From Paenibacillus sp. GSMTC-2017 (GTDB lineage: Bacteria > Bacillota > Bacilli > Paenibacillales > Paenibacillaceae), in the NCBI RefSeq assembly GCF_016019935.1, contig NZ_JAECMT010000002.1:372001-436000 (forward strand): a stretch of 64,000 bases of DNA, read 5' to 3'. Of this stretch, positions 27,112 through 36,257 are shown piece after piece. The translations under genes were made by a program, and so were the position numbers. Under the pieces are notes generated by a model. The model ran no database searches and was not told the origin of the DNA. It saw only the letters and a list, made by a program, of their open reading frames with translations. Numbering within the stretch: position 1 is the stretch's first letter; the number at the start of each line of letters is the position of its first letter.

Positions 27112-28024
27112 GGCTTTTATTCTCCCCCTTGTTCACAGGCGCCTCAGTAGGCATACGGACTGCAGATTCTAGAATTGGTGCGCGCAAAATTACCTCTCTT
27201 CCCTTTTTAGCATCTTTTTCTTGAGGAAGTATAAAGATAGCTAAACGTCCATCCTTCATATCAAGTTTCGCTAACGGTATTAACGCTGGCTCACCATCGT
27301 CTCGGTATACACCAAGTATTGTTGCTAGATCATATAAAATAGCTTGGCGTTGTCCTAGATTACTTAATGTCACTTTACCATTTGGATTATATGGAGTCAG
27401 TATGAAACCTAACCCTCTCTCCGCTACAATAGCCTGATTTGATTTAAGACCTACGTTCATCATGTAAACGTCATCTACAAATAAATCTGGTCCATCAATT
27501 CGCATCTCTGCAATCGTGACATCAGCAATATGAGCTATCGACTTGCCTGATTTGAGCATTCGCACAATTAGAAGGGTCAAAACTCCTGCTGCTATTCCAT
27601 ACCAAAGATTTAACAATATGGCGAACAGCGTAGTTAGAAGGGCTGACATGATGACCAAGTAGTTCCTACCTTCGAACACCATTGCAATTCCTTCAATGTA
27701 CGTAGCACCACGCCCAACAAGCTCCAAGCTGTCGATTTTCGTCAGAGTATCCCTCTCCATCTTCCGAACATCTCGAAATTGTTGCGCAGCAAGTGTAAGA
27801 AATGTTATTGCAGTATAGTCTTTATTAAACAGCGCAGGTACCGCTACAGCACCTAAAGCAGCTGCTATTACCCCAAGCGAAATATGAATGATTCGGCCAT
27901 GAGGATAAGTCGGATATTGTCTATAATCGGTCTTTAGCATTAGCAATCGAGCTATTATACCGAATGTAATACCTAGGAGAACCCCAAATAAGTGATGATT
28001 TTCTTTTATATAAGCGATCATCAT
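27104..28024 (-). CDS. yphB: YIEGIA family membrane protein (YphB-like)
   Basis: A 306-residue protein with the signature YIEGIA (in GATYIEGIAMVFEG, near residue 107 counted from the chosen start). Two pairs of hydrophobic segments lie at the N-terminus and around residues 120-155, and the C-terminal half is soluble. I chose the ATG at 28024, which overlaps the previous stop as ATGA and has AAGGGGGAA upstream. B. subtilis has a homologue (YphB) between YphA and der. It is conserved in spore formers; function is not established to my knowledge. Confidence 0.85.
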   Translation of the reverse strand: MMIAYIKENHHLFGVLLGITFGIIARLLMLKTDYRQYPTYPHGRIIHISLGVIAAALGAVAVPALFNKDYTAITFLTLAAQQFRDVRKMERDTLTKIDSLELVGRGATYIEGIAMVFEGRNYLVIMSALLTTLFAILLNLWYGIAAGVLTLLIVRMLKSGKSIAHIADVTIAEMRIDGPDLFVDDVYMMNVGLKSNQAIVAERGLGFILTPYNPNGKVTLSNLGQRQAILYDLATILGVYRDDGEPALIPLAKLDMKDGRLAIFILPQEKDAKKGREVILRAPILESAVRMPTEAPVNKGENKSHG

Positions 28025-28668
28025 GATGAACGTTCCCCCTTCAAATGTAGCCATATTGCGTTTAATCTTGTGATACCAGCACGCATCAATTTAATAACAA
28101 GAGTAAAAGAAATTGCTATACTTAACGCTAACCAAAACCCATCCCAGAAGGAGAGAGTACCCACTGTAACTTGATAAATACCTTCTTGAAAAACCGCTTC
28201 AATACCTTCACCAAGTGCAGTACCCCAAGCAATAATCGCAAATTGATGTTTACAATCAGAAGTGAATGCGCCGCATATTAAGCCTCCCATAAGAGGCGCA
28301 TTCCAACTGGACTGATACCAATGAAACATGGCTTCAATTGAATAAAGGCTTTTAACACTCCCAAGTATCAAGGTTAGCATCAAAATACACAATAATAAGT
28401 AACTTCGACTACCCCCTTGTCCTCCACGCCAAATAATTACTGTACTTACGATCAAAAGAAAACATACAGCTGCATGAATTTTCACATTTGGACTGTCCTG
28501 TAACGGCATCCACCAAAGTGGAAATAACAATAGCACTGTTATAACTAGGATGAGTAAAAAAAATGAGCCTGTTCGGATACTGGGTGCAAATACCGACTTC
28601 CAACCCGTGACAAGCAAAATACACATAATCAATTGCAGCAACACGGTAAAGTAGCCTGGTATCATCAT
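28021..28668 (-). CDS. yphA: Membrane protein, YphA-like
   Basis: A 215-residue polytopic membrane protein with about six hydrophobic segments and few charged residues outside loops. Its stop overlaps the YIEGIA start (ATGA). Position, size and topology match YphA of B. subtilis, which also precedes yphB and der. No catalytic motif is visible. Confidence 0.75.
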   Translation of the reverse strand: MMIPGYFTVLLQLIMCILLVTGWKSVFAPSIRTGSFFLLILVITVLLLFPLWWMPLQDSPNVKIHAAVCFLLIVSTVIIWRGGQGGSRSYLLLCILMLTLILGSVKSLYSIEAMFHWYQSSWNAPLMGGLICGAFTSDCKHQFAIIAWGTALGEGIEAVFQEGIYQVTVGTLSFWDGFWLALSIAISFTLVIKLMRAGITRLNAIWLHLKGERSS

Positions 28669-28701
28669 GTTTCACCTCTCGTATCCCCTATTATGCGCCA
28701 A

Positions 28702-28744
28702 CAAAAAAAGGCTATTCCTGCGAAGAATCGCAGGAATAGCCTTT
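28702..28744 (-). terminator. Strong terminator of rpsA
   Basis: A perfect stem of about 17 bp (AAAGGCTATTCCTGCGA, 28707-28723, with its complement 28728-28744), a 4-base loop and seven T on the minus strand. It lies 14 bases past the rpsA stop. Confidence 0.95.
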
Positions 28745-28757
28745 GGACGAAAGAATA

Positions 28758-30002
28758 CTATTTCAACTTGCTTAGTTTGTCGCCAAAACGTTCAGCCAAT
28801 GAGTAGCTCATGCTTGCGCTATTCAAACTAACATTAGGGTTGTTGATTTCTTCGATCTTCGGAGCACGAGGAGCACGAGGTGCGCGTTCCTGTCTTGGTG
28901 CAGCTTCAGTTTGTGCTGGAGCCTCTTCCGTTTCTTTGATGCTTAGGCTAACGCGCTTTTCAGCAGCGTTGAAGTCAAGAACTTTAGCTTGAACTTCTTG
29001 GCCTTCAGTCAAAACTTCATGTGGTGTAGCGATGTGACGGTGAGCGATTTGTGAAATATGCACTAGACCTTCAACACCTGGTGCGATTTCAATAAATGCG
29101 CCAAACGTTACAAGACGGCGAACAGTACCAGTAACGATGTCACCAACGTTAAATTGGCTTGTAGCAGCATCCCAAGGACCTGGTTGTGCAGCTTTGATAC
29201 TTAGGCTGATTTTGCCGGCAGCAGCATCAACTTTAAGTACTTTAACACGAACCGCTTGACCTTCAGCTACAACATCTTTTGGATGTGCAACATGTTGCCA
29301 TGAAAGTTCAGACACGTGAACCAAACCGTCAATGCCACCGATATCAACAAATGCGCCAAATGGCGTCAAGCGTTGAACAGTACCATCAAGCTCTTGACCA
29401 GCTACAAGGTTCGACATAACTTGTTGCTTGCTTTGCTCGAATTCTGCATCCAATACTTCTTTTTGTGAAAGAATTACTTTTTTATTTTCTACATCGATTT
29501 CTTTAACTTTTACGCGAAGAGTACGACCTTTGTAGTCGCTGAAATCCTCAACGAAGTGACGCTCAACCATGGATGCAGGAATGAATCCACGTACGCCAAC
29601 GTCAGCAACAAGACCGCCTTTAACAACGTCTGCTACTACTACTTCAAATACATCGCCTTTTTCAAAACGTTGTTGAAGCTCATCCCAAGCTTTTTCGCCG
29701 TCAACTTGACGCTTAGAAAGAACTAGGCTTTCTTTGCTATCGTTGATGCTAACAACTTTAAGCTCAACTTCTTGACCTACTTGAACTGCAGCAGCAGCGT
29801 TTTCCAATTGAACAGCTGAAAGCTCATTAATTGGAATGACACCGTCATATTTATATCCAAGGCTTACGTAAGCTTGGTTATCTTCGATTTTGACGATTGT
29901 ACCTTTTACGGAGTCGCCTTTTTTCAAAGACACGAAATTATCCATTGCATCTTGGCTTACTTCCTCCGCAACGGTTTCTTGCACATTGATCTCTTCTGAC
30001 AT
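28758..30002 (-). CDS. rpsA: 30S ribosomal protein S1-like RNA-binding protein
   Basis: A 414-residue protein with four S1 domains, at about residues 27-95, 115-180, 200-270 and 285-355 (each ending with patterns such as GLVHVSEL or GLVHISQI). Low-GC Gram-positives have this shorter four-domain S1 (YpfD in B. subtilis) rather than the six-domain form of E. coli. The N-terminus is acidic and the C-terminus is an Ala/Pro/Arg-rich linker. Its place beside cmk matches B. subtilis. Confidence 0.95.
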   Translation of the reverse strand: MSEEINVQETVAEEVSQDAMDNFVSLKKGDSVKGTIVKIEDNQAYVSLGYKYDGVIPINELSAVQLENAAAAVQVGQEVELKVVSINDSKESLVLSKRQVDGEKAWDELQQRFEKGDVFEVVVADVVKGGLVADVGVRGFIPASMVERHFVEDFSDYKGRTLRVKVKEIDVENKKVILSQKEVLDAEFEQSKQQVMSNLVAGQELDGTVQRLTPFGAFVDIGGIDGLVHVSELSWQHVAHPKDVVAEGQAVRVKVLKVDAAAGKISLSIKAAQPGPWDAATSQFNVGDIVTGTVRRLVTFGAFIEIAPGVEGLVHISQIAHRHIATPHEVLTEGQEVQAKVLDFNAAEKRVSLSIKETEEAPAQTEAAPRQERAPRAPRAPKIEEINNPNVSLNSASMSYSLAERFGDKLSKLK

Positions 30003-30078
30003 TGAAATAACCTCCTCAATTCATACCCCAACTTTATTTAAACCCGCTTAGCAAAAACTAAGTCGGTATTTAAAACAA

Positions 30079-30657
30079 TTAAATGTGATGCTGTACCGCC
30101 AGTTCGCGAATACGATTCATAACGGCATCTGTTACTTGCTCTAGCATTTCTGGTGATGATTCTTCGATAATTGCTGTAAGATCAATAGGTTCACCATAAA
30201 TGACAAGCGTTTTTCTAAATGGTTTATAATTACCTACAATTGCAACCGGAACGATTACTGCCCCGCTTCGTATAGCAATCATAGCAGCACCCTTTTTGGC
30301 AGCGCCGACATTACTGCGTGATCCTTCAGGGAATATTCCCATAACTTCTCCGGATTTCACTAGTGTAATAGCGGATTTAATGGCATCTTTGCTCACTCCG
30401 CCCCTTTTTACAGGGAATGCTCCGACAGCACGAATAAGTGGACCTAATACTGGCACTTTGAAAAGTTCTTCCTTGGCCATAAAATGCACTTTGCGTGGAA
30501 CTTTTACACCGATCGTCGGCGGGTCAAAATTACTAATATGGTTTGATGCTAGGATGACTGGTCCCTCATTTGGGATATGATGCAGCCCTTTTGCCTCAAG
30601 CCGGAAAATTAATGTGTAAATCATTCTCAAAAGAAACTGGGCTATGCGGTATAACAT
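30079..30657 (-). CDS. plsC: 1-acylglycerol-3-phosphate acyltransferase family
   Basis: It transfers a second acyl chain to lysophosphatidate. The protein has 192 residues. The catalytic motif NHISNFDPP (NHX4D, about 40-48) and the phosphate-binding FPEGSRS (about 111-117) are present, with VPVAIVGNY as motif IV. A hydrophobic N-terminus would attach it to the membrane. It lies 3 bases after cmk. Confidence 0.93.
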   Translation of the reverse strand: MLYRIAQFLLRMIYTLIFRLEAKGLHHIPNEGPVILASNHISNFDPPTIGVKVPRKVHFMAKEELFKVPVLGPLIRAVGAFPVKRGGVSKDAIKSAITLVKSGEVMGIFPEGSRSNVGAAKKGAAMIAIRSGAVIVPVAIVGNYKPFRKTLVIYGEPIDLTAIIEESSPEMLEQVTDAVMNRIRELAVQHHI

Positions 30658-30660
30658 AGT

Positions 30661-31359
30661 TTACTTCGCCTCCGCCAATTTGGTTCGGCTTAATTTCACA
30701 ATTGTCTGAGCGACATCGTGAATAGTCATGCCGGTACTGTCCAATTCTATGGCATCCGAGGCTCGAATGAGTGGAGAAATATCTCTTTGCTCGTCCAATC
30801 GATCCCTCTCGGCAATTTCTGCCTCAAGTTGTTCCAGTGAGATGGCGTTATCCGCCGATAACTCTTTAAATCTTCGTAAAGCACGCTCTTCAACTGAAGC
30901 AGTCAAAAATACTTTGACTTCAGCGTTTGGAAGTACATGAGTTCCAATATCTCTTCCATCCATGACTACACCTTTACGGATTGCATAATCCCTTTGCATT
31001 GTACTGAGAACTTGCCTTACGATCCCACTCGCAGCAAAATAAGATACATGCCTCGTCACTTCTCTAGAGCGAATGAGAGTGGTAACATCCTCATCGTTTA
31101 CGAATATGGATTGTCCATTTACGCCTGGCTCTAGTTTAATCTGGAGAGATGCTAGCATTTCAGCTAAGCGTTCGTCTTGCTCTGCTGTAATAGATAAGCG
31201 CTGAGCACTTAGCGTTACAGCTCTGTACATCGCACCTGTATCGATGTACACATAACCCAATTGTCCGGCGACCATTCTCGCAACCGTGCTTTTTCCAGCG
31301 CCTGCAGGCCCGTCAATTGCAATATTAATTCGGTCACTGTCACCATCTTGTTGCGCCAC
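30661..31359 (-). CDS. cmk: Cytidylate kinase
   Basis: It phosphorylates CMP and dCMP. The protein has 232 residues, with P-loop GPAGAGKST (about 18-26), the substrate-binding DTGAMYRAVTL and the MDGRDIGTHVLP motif. It starts with GTG at 31359, 10 bases after GGGGG. It heads cmk-plsC, upstream of rpsA, as in B. subtilis. Confidence 0.97.
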   Translation of the reverse strand: MAQQDGDSDRINIAIDGPAGAGKSTVARMVAGQLGYVYIDTGAMYRAVTLSAQRLSITAEQDERLAEMLASLQIKLEPGVNGQSIFVNDEDVTTLIRSREVTRHVSYFAASGIVRQVLSTMQRDYAIRKGVVMDGRDIGTHVLPNAEVKVFLTASVEERALRRFKELSADNAISLEQLEAEIAERDRLDEQRDISPLIRASDAIELDSTGMTIHDVAQTIVKLSRTKLAEAK

Positions 31360-31424
31360 GTATGGTCATCCCCCTTTAAATCAAGACGGCCTCTTTCTCT
31401 CTGAATCAACCAGTTGCTGTTCAA

Positions 31425-31446
31425 AGAAAAAGCAGGCATTGCCTGC
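31425..31446 (-). terminator. Intrinsic terminator before cmk
   Basis: GCAGGC and GCCTGC form a 6-bp stem (31432-31446) with a three-base loop; on the minus strand TTTTTCTTT follows. It ends the ypfA-ypfB transcript. Confidence 0.85.
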
Positions 31447-31495
31447 GAACGTGAAAATTATACCACAGAATGACCTGAGATGCAAAAGAGAAGCG

Positions 31496-31693
31496 CTAGT
31501 TCAAGCGGGTTCCCTCCCACCGATCTGCGCTCGTCAGCCAATTTCTGATCGTATCATTTTGTAATGCGATTTGAGAAAGAAAGGCTAAAAGTAGAAGGAT
31601 AATAACAACGTTACGTAGTATCCGCGTTGCACTTTCGGTGAACTTCATCAATTGTTCTCGATCACTATATTTCCTTACAAATTGTCGAAACAT
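31496..31693 (-). CDS. ypfB: Small membrane protein, YpfB-like
   Basis: A 65-residue protein with one central hydrophobic segment (NVVIILLLLAFLSQIAL, about 28-44) and charged flanks. I chose the ATG at 31693 with AAGGAGG upstream. B. subtilis has ypfB (DUF5359 type) between ypfA and cmk, with the same size and order, so I assign it by position. Function is unknown. Confidence 0.7.
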   Translation of the reverse strand: MFRQFVRKYSDREQLMKFTESATRILRNVVIILLLLAFLSQIALQNDTIRNWLTSADRWEGTRLN

Positions 31694-31754
31694 CAGGAAT
31701 GCCTCCTTCCAACATGTGGATAGCATCCCGCGATTTCAATAATTTATTCTGACC

Positions 31755-32411
31755 TTAACGATTTCGATATTCAAGTTGTTTTTCAAAACAAAATCTAATA
31801 ATTTTTTGCCTCTCTGAGTCGGTTATGCTAATAAATTTGGACATCACTTCTTTACGTCCAGATTCAAGTACGCTAACTCTTACAATTTCAGCGTGAAAGG
31901 ATACATGCTCGATTGTCCCATTTTTATAAGGGACTAACAGCCAACACTCCAATGTCTGTTCACTTTGCAAAGGCCACTTACCTTCACATACGAATGAAAT
32001 ACCACCGCCGCCTACATCATCAGTATGACATAAAAAACGGGTGTGACTTGACATTTTCACTGCCATCTCAAGTTCAGCCGGTACTCGCAAAAAACTTCTT
32101 CTCTGAACTTTTGTCATTCGCTCTGGATCAGGTTTCATAATTTTTACTAATCGAACACCATCGTCCTTAAAGCCTATAACGTGAGAATCAAAAAAATGTT
32201 TGACTCCTTCATCCGACAAAAAAAACACCGACAATTCATCACCTAAAAAAAGACGTTTTGCACGCCCTGCTTGATTACTTAGCGGATATTCAATATGTAA
32301 AACTCCATCTTCTTCATCGGCAATACGTGAACGATATTCAATCGTTGCCTCAACCTCATCGGAAGAGGCGACTTGATAGTACAACATCTGATTAACTTTA
32401 GGCAACAACAT
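31755..32411 (-). CDS. ypfA: PilZ-domain c-di-GMP binding protein, YpfA type
   Basis: A 218-residue protein with an N-terminal YcgR-like domain and a C-terminal PilZ domain. The arginine motif RRSFLR (near 109-114) is intact. The second motif reads DDVGGGG where the PilZ consensus is (D/N)xSxxG, so the serine is glycine. Family members act as flagellar brakes when c-di-GMP is high. The neighbours ypfB-cmk match B. subtilis. Confidence 0.88.
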   Translation of the reverse strand: MLLPKVNQMLYYQVASSDEVEATIEYRSRIADEEDGVLHIEYPLSNQAGRAKRLFLGDELSVFFLSDEGVKHFFDSHVIGFKDDGVRLVKIMKPDPERMTKVQRRSFLRVPAELEMAVKMSSHTRFLCHTDDVGGGGISFVCEGKWPLQSEQTLECWLLVPYKNGTIEHVSFHAEIVRVSVLESGRKEVMSKFISITDSERQKIIRFCFEKQLEYRNR

Positions 32412-32489
32412 GGATCCCCTCCCGTATATCAGACATTATAGCATGTCGTTTGGAGGGGAGCCATATCGATATTTGCCGAAAAATATCCT

Positions 32490-33848
32490 TTAGCTTTCAG
32501 AAACTTGCTTTTCTTGATTAGTTAAAACCTCTATCGTTTCTTCTATTCCTGTTTCAGCATTAATATATATCCGATAAGTCGAACCATTGATTTGACCCGT
32601 GTATTCATAACACAGTGTTTCATCGCCGAGCTCATTAATAATTATCGCAAGCTCTTCATCCGTAACCTTCATTGATGGATTTATCGCTTTTTTCGCTTCT
32701 TCTTTCGTTAAACTAGCTTTTGGCAATACACGTTTGTGATGCTCATATACATAGTCGTTTGCTTGCAAGCCAACTACCTCACCATTATCTAGAGCGACTT
32801 TAACTGTAAGCTTTTCCGGATAAATTAACACATCGTTTTGCGTGCCAATATATGTGAATGAACCGGAATTATTGTAGACGTCGTAGCTTATTGCCTCCAT
32901 ATCTTTAAAGCCATGATCCTCAAGAAATTTGTCAGCGGAGTCTTCCGCCTTTTCGAAATCAATTTTTGCGGCACCCAATTGGCGTTGCTTCATAAACCAA
33001 ATTAATTGCCCACCTTTTTGGGTGAAATCCATTTGAACCTTATGATTCGGGTCCTTTTCATTAACAAGTGCGGAATAAGACGCATATTCCGTACCTTTAG
33101 CGTTTTCGGCTACTTTTACATGAGAAGGATCGACCTTCAGAAATTGTGCTGCTTTTTTCTTGATCTCTTCAGCGCTGACCATTTCGCCACCTAGCATTTT
33201 GATTGTGCGCTTCGCGTACATGCTACTTACAGATGGTCCCCAGTTTACTTCAGGGTATGAGCCAACTTTTTTATCAACGGATCTTAACCCATCAGCGATC
33301 ACATTGCTGCCTGCTTCTTTATCTGATGCAATTGCAAGCTCGACATCCATCCAACGAAGTCGATTAGACAATACATCCTTCTGCATATGATGCAAATCTT
33401 TTGCAATTTCGTCAGATTTCTTATAGAGCGTCTGAAGTGTCTTGAACTCATCTTCAGAAAGCGGCTGCTTCGTTAGATCACGCACTGCCGTCTTATAAGC
33501 AAAATTAGAAATATGGGATAGAAAATCTTCTGCCTCCGTAAACGGCAAATAACTTAGTGGCAATTGACTGATCTCGCTTTGCGCTTGGCTAGTAAGTCGC
33601 CATACATTTACTAACCCTTTGCGATGATATCCTCCTGATGTGCTGTTAACCGCAAGCGTATTTCCGAGCTGTTCATGAACCTTTTCGACATGCAGAGTCA
33701 AATCATGAAAAGCGCGCTGATATTGATTTTCCGCTTTAATCAGAATGGAATTTTTCTCTTGATGCTCTTGATATCCCCAATAAACTGTGCCAATCAAAAG
33801 AACGGTCACTATTGGAAACATAACTGAGCTAAGTCTACGATACACCAT
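32490..33848 (-). CDS. ypeB: Germination protein YpeB
   Basis: A 452-residue spore protein with an N-terminal membrane segment (about 9-25) and PepSY-like repeats in the C-terminal half. In Bacillus it is required for the spore cortex hydrolase SleB to be present and active. Family motifs such as FLSHISNFAYKTAVR and the EEAKKAINPSMKVTDEEL region are present. A sigma-G-type promoter lies upstream. No sleB is adjacent, unlike in B. subtilis, where it precedes ypeB. Confidence 0.93.
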   Translation of the reverse strand: MVYRRLSSVMFPIVTVLLIGTVYWGYQEHQEKNSILIKAENQYQRAFHDLTLHVEKVHEQLGNTLAVNSTSGGYHRKGLVNVWRLTSQAQSEISQLPLSYLPFTEAEDFLSHISNFAYKTAVRDLTKQPLSEDEFKTLQTLYKKSDEIAKDLHHMQKDVLSNRLRWMDVELAIASDKEAGSNVIADGLRSVDKKVGSYPEVNWGPSVSSMYAKRTIKMLGGEMVSAEEIKKKAAQFLKVDPSHVKVAENAKGTEYASYSALVNEKDPNHKVQMDFTQKGGQLIWFMKQRQLGAAKIDFEKAEDSADKFLEDHGFKDMEAISYDVYNNSGSFTYIGTQNDVLIYPEKLTVKVALDNGEVVGLQANDYVYEHHKRVLPKASLTKEEAKKAINPSMKVTDEELAIIINELGDETLCYEYTGQINGSTYRIYINAETGIEETIEVLTNQEKQVSES

Positions 33849-33882
33849 GCAAAAAGCTCCTTTCTAATGCCAAACCTGGTGT

Positions 33883-33913
33883 TAGTTTGGTTATCAGTGG
33901 GGAGCTTTATGCA
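33883..33913 (-). promoter_or_regulatory. Sigma-G promoter of ypeB
   Basis: On the minus strand TGCATA (33908-33913) and CAAACTA (33883-33889) are 18 bases apart. This fits the forespore sigma-G pattern (TGMATA and CATACTA/CAAACTA), and the B. subtilis sleB-ypeB operon is known to use sigma-G. The start codon is 35 bases further on. Confidence 0.75.
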
Positions 33914-33945
33914 TAACTGTATTCTTTTGTGAAAGAGTAGCCGGT

Positions 33946-34107
33946 TTAATAACCAGCATGTTCCTCTATATCTAGATCGTTGCTATTATTGCAAATACAT
34001 TGCCTAAAGCCTGTATCAATAAAACCCTTTTCGCGCCTACCTCGTAGAACAAATTTTTCACCGCAGACGTTGCAGCGAATCGTCACTTTAATTCTAGCCG
34101 CCTCCAT
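33946..34107 (-). CDS. Small cysteine-pair protein (53 residues)
   Basis: A 53-codon gene with GGGAGGT upstream of the ATG. The protein has RCNVCGEKF near residue 11 and QCIC near residue 37, giving two cysteine pairs (CXXC and CXC) 20-odd residues apart, as in a small zinc-binding fold. It lies between prsW and ypeB on the same strand. I do not recognise a family. Confidence 0.6.
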   Translation of the reverse strand: MEAARIKVTIRCNVCGEKFVLRGRREKGFIDTGFRQCICNNSNDLDIEEHAGY

Positions 34108-34152
34108 CTTAACCTCCCATATGTCTTTATATGGTCAGTATAGACGGAACAA

Positions 34153-34848
34153 TTACAGTTTAACCTCGTCTTTGCGCCCAATAAACCGGAATGGCGATCT
34201 AGCGTTTGCTAACGTCATTTTACGTAATCCCCAAATCCAAAGGACAATCATAAAAGGAATGATAAACCAAATCCAATGATGTTTAGCCATCAATATAATC
34301 CAATCATATAAACCATGTAGCGCAAATGGTAATAAGAGGGAAATGACGATGTAATAGTTCATTCGGCCCTTCTTCATAAACTTGGCTTTACCCAAATAAT
34401 AACCCATCATAATACCAAACAGTGCATGACCGGAAACGGGTAATAATGCCCTAACAAATAGTGTCCCGATAGAAGAAGGCATATAGATCGCATAGAGCAC
34501 ATTTTCCATCGTCGCAAAGCCTAATGAGATGGACGCCGCATATACAATTCCATCGTAGGGCTCATCGAATTCCATATGGTTATAGATGACATGGTACAAC
34601 ACGAACCACTTCAGAAATTCCTCCACACCTGCTGACATGATAAAGGCAGAAACAAATGGGTCCTCTCCAAGCCAAAGCTTTAATCCATGTTGTAATACCA
34701 TAATCGGTACAACTACTAATATTCCAAGGATAAATAACCTCAGCACCATATGAAATGGTTCTGAGTCATACCGATCCCTCAAATATAAATAAGTTAGCAA
34801 TGAAACACCTGGTGCCACTGCTGCCGTCAATATGGAAAACACAAGCAT
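34153..34848 (-). CDS. prsW: PrsW-type intramembrane metalloprotease
   Basis: A 231-residue membrane protein with about seven hydrophobic segments. B. subtilis PrsW makes the first cut in the anti-sigma factor RsiW. The metal site motifs are visible: GVEEFLKW (about 74-81), SGHALFG and ALHGLYD. It lies next to gudB, as in B. subtilis. Confidence 0.9.
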   Translation of the reverse strand: MLVFSILTAAVAPGVSLLTYLYLRDRYDSEPFHMVLRLFILGILVVVPIMVLQHGLKLWLGEDPFVSAFIMSAGVEEFLKWFVLYHVIYNHMEFDEPYDGIVYAASISLGFATMENVLYAIYMPSSIGTLFVRALLPVSGHALFGIMMGYYLGKAKFMKKGRMNYYIVISLLLPFALHGLYDWIILMAKHHWIWFIIPFMIVLWIWGLRKMTLANARSPFRFIGRKDEVKL

Positions 34849-34863
34849 TTTTCCCCTGCTTTC

Positions 34864-36099
34864 TTACACCCACCCGCGATATCTGACAGCTTCCGCCATC
34901 TTTCTTACACCTGACATATAAGCAGCAAGCCTCATATCAACTTTGCGGGTTCGATGTATTTCATAAACATTTTCAAATCCACGGATCATCATGATACGAA
35001 GTTTTTCGTCAATTTCTTCTTCGCCCCAATAATAACCTTGATTATTTTGTACCCACTCAAAGTAAGATACGATTACGCCGCCTGCACTCGCCAGAACGTC
35101 TGGTATAAGCAAAATACCTCGCTCTGAAATAATCTTAGTTGCTTCTAGTGTAGTAGGTCCATTAGCAGCTTCCACAATGATAGATGCTTTTATGTTAGGC
35201 GCATTTTCTTCTGTAATTTGATTTTCGATAGCTGCTGGTACTAGTACGTCACAATCTAATTCAAGCAGTTCATCATTTGAAATCGTCTTAGGAAATAAAT
35301 TCGTTACATTACCAAATGAGTCACGACGATCCAATAGATGAGGAATATCGAGTCCATCTTTATTATACAATGCTCCGTTCACATCGGAAATACCAATTAC
35401 GCGTGCTCCTGCCTCATACATAAATTTGGCAAGGAAACTACCTGCATTACCGAAGCCTTGAATAACAATTCGAGCATCTTGAATAGGTATGTTTTTTATT
35501 TTTAACGCTTCATAAATCATGATGACAACCCCGCGAGCTGTTGCCGTCTCTCTTCCTTTGGAACCACCTAGTACAATTGGCTTACCTGTAATAAATCCAG
35601 GAGAATCAAATTCACGAATATGGCTATATTCATCCATCATCCAAGCCATAATCTGTGAGTTAGTCATCACATCGGGAGCTGGAATATCTTTTGTTGGACC
35701 AACAATTTGACTGACAGCTCGTACATATCCACGACTAAGCCTCTCAAGCTCTCGAAATGACATCTTGCGCGGATCACAAATTACGCCACCTTTACCTCCG
35801 CCATAAGGAAGATCCGCAATACCACATTTTAGACTCATCCATATCGACAATGCTTTAACTTCAGTTTCCGTTACTCCTGGATGAAATCTAACGCCACCTT
35901 TAGTAGGTCCAACGGAGTCATTATGCTGAGAGCGATAGCCTGTAAACACTACCGTTGACCCATCATCCATACGCACTGGAATACGGACAGTCAAGAGCCT
36001 CATAGGCTCCTTTAAAAGATCAATCATGTCTTGTCCATAACCTAATCTCTTTAGTGCTTGTTCAATTACAACTTGCGTTGCATGCAATACATCGCTCAT
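34864..36099 (-). CDS. gudB: NAD-dependent glutamate dehydrogenase
   Basis: It deaminates glutamate to 2-oxoglutarate. The protein has 411 residues when started at the ATG at 36099; a GTG at 36108 is an alternative. The glycine-rich motif LPYGGGKGGV with the catalytic lysine and GFGNAGSFLA (nucleotide loop) are present. The three-codon duplication that inactivates gudB in the 168 laboratory strain is not seen around the active site, so this gene should be active. Confidence 0.95.
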   Translation of the reverse strand: MSDVLHATQVVIEQALKRLGYGQDMIDLLKEPMRLLTVRIPVRMDDGSTVVFTGYRSQHNDSVGPTKGGVRFHPGVTETEVKALSIWMSLKCGIADLPYGGGKGGVICDPRKMSFRELERLSRGYVRAVSQIVGPTKDIPAPDVMTNSQIMAWMMDEYSHIREFDSPGFITGKPIVLGGSKGRETATARGVVIMIYEALKIKNIPIQDARIVIQGFGNAGSFLAKFMYEAGARVIGISDVNGALYNKDGLDIPHLLDRRDSFGNVTNLFPKTISNDELLELDCDVLVPAAIENQITEENAPNIKASIIVEAANGPTTLEATKIISERGILLIPDVLASAGGVIVSYFEWVQNNQGYYWGEEEIDEKLRIMMIRGFENVYEIHRTRKVDMRLAAYMSGVRKMAEAVRYRGWV

Positions 36100-36190
36100 T
36101 AAGTCCACCCATCCTGTTCTGCGTCATTATCTACAACTAATATGAACTTCACTAGCACATCATATTCTATTTTTGCATCAATAGGAAATA

Positions 36191-36240
36191 TAAAAAAAGG
36201 AACATCGTGCAGAATTATTAATTCTGCTGATGTCCTTTAG
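36191..36240 (-). terminator. Intrinsic terminator of the MecA-type gene
   Basis: On the minus strand GGACATCaGCAGAATT pairs with AATTCTGCacGATGTTCC and seven T follow. It lies just past the stop at 36258. Confidence 0.87.
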
Positions 36241-36257
36241 TGTGGTGACAGAGTGAT

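Noticed and set aside
34864-36099. gudB considered as the inactive duplicated form
   Set aside because: The short duplication that inactivates gudB in B. subtilis 168 is not visible around the active site.
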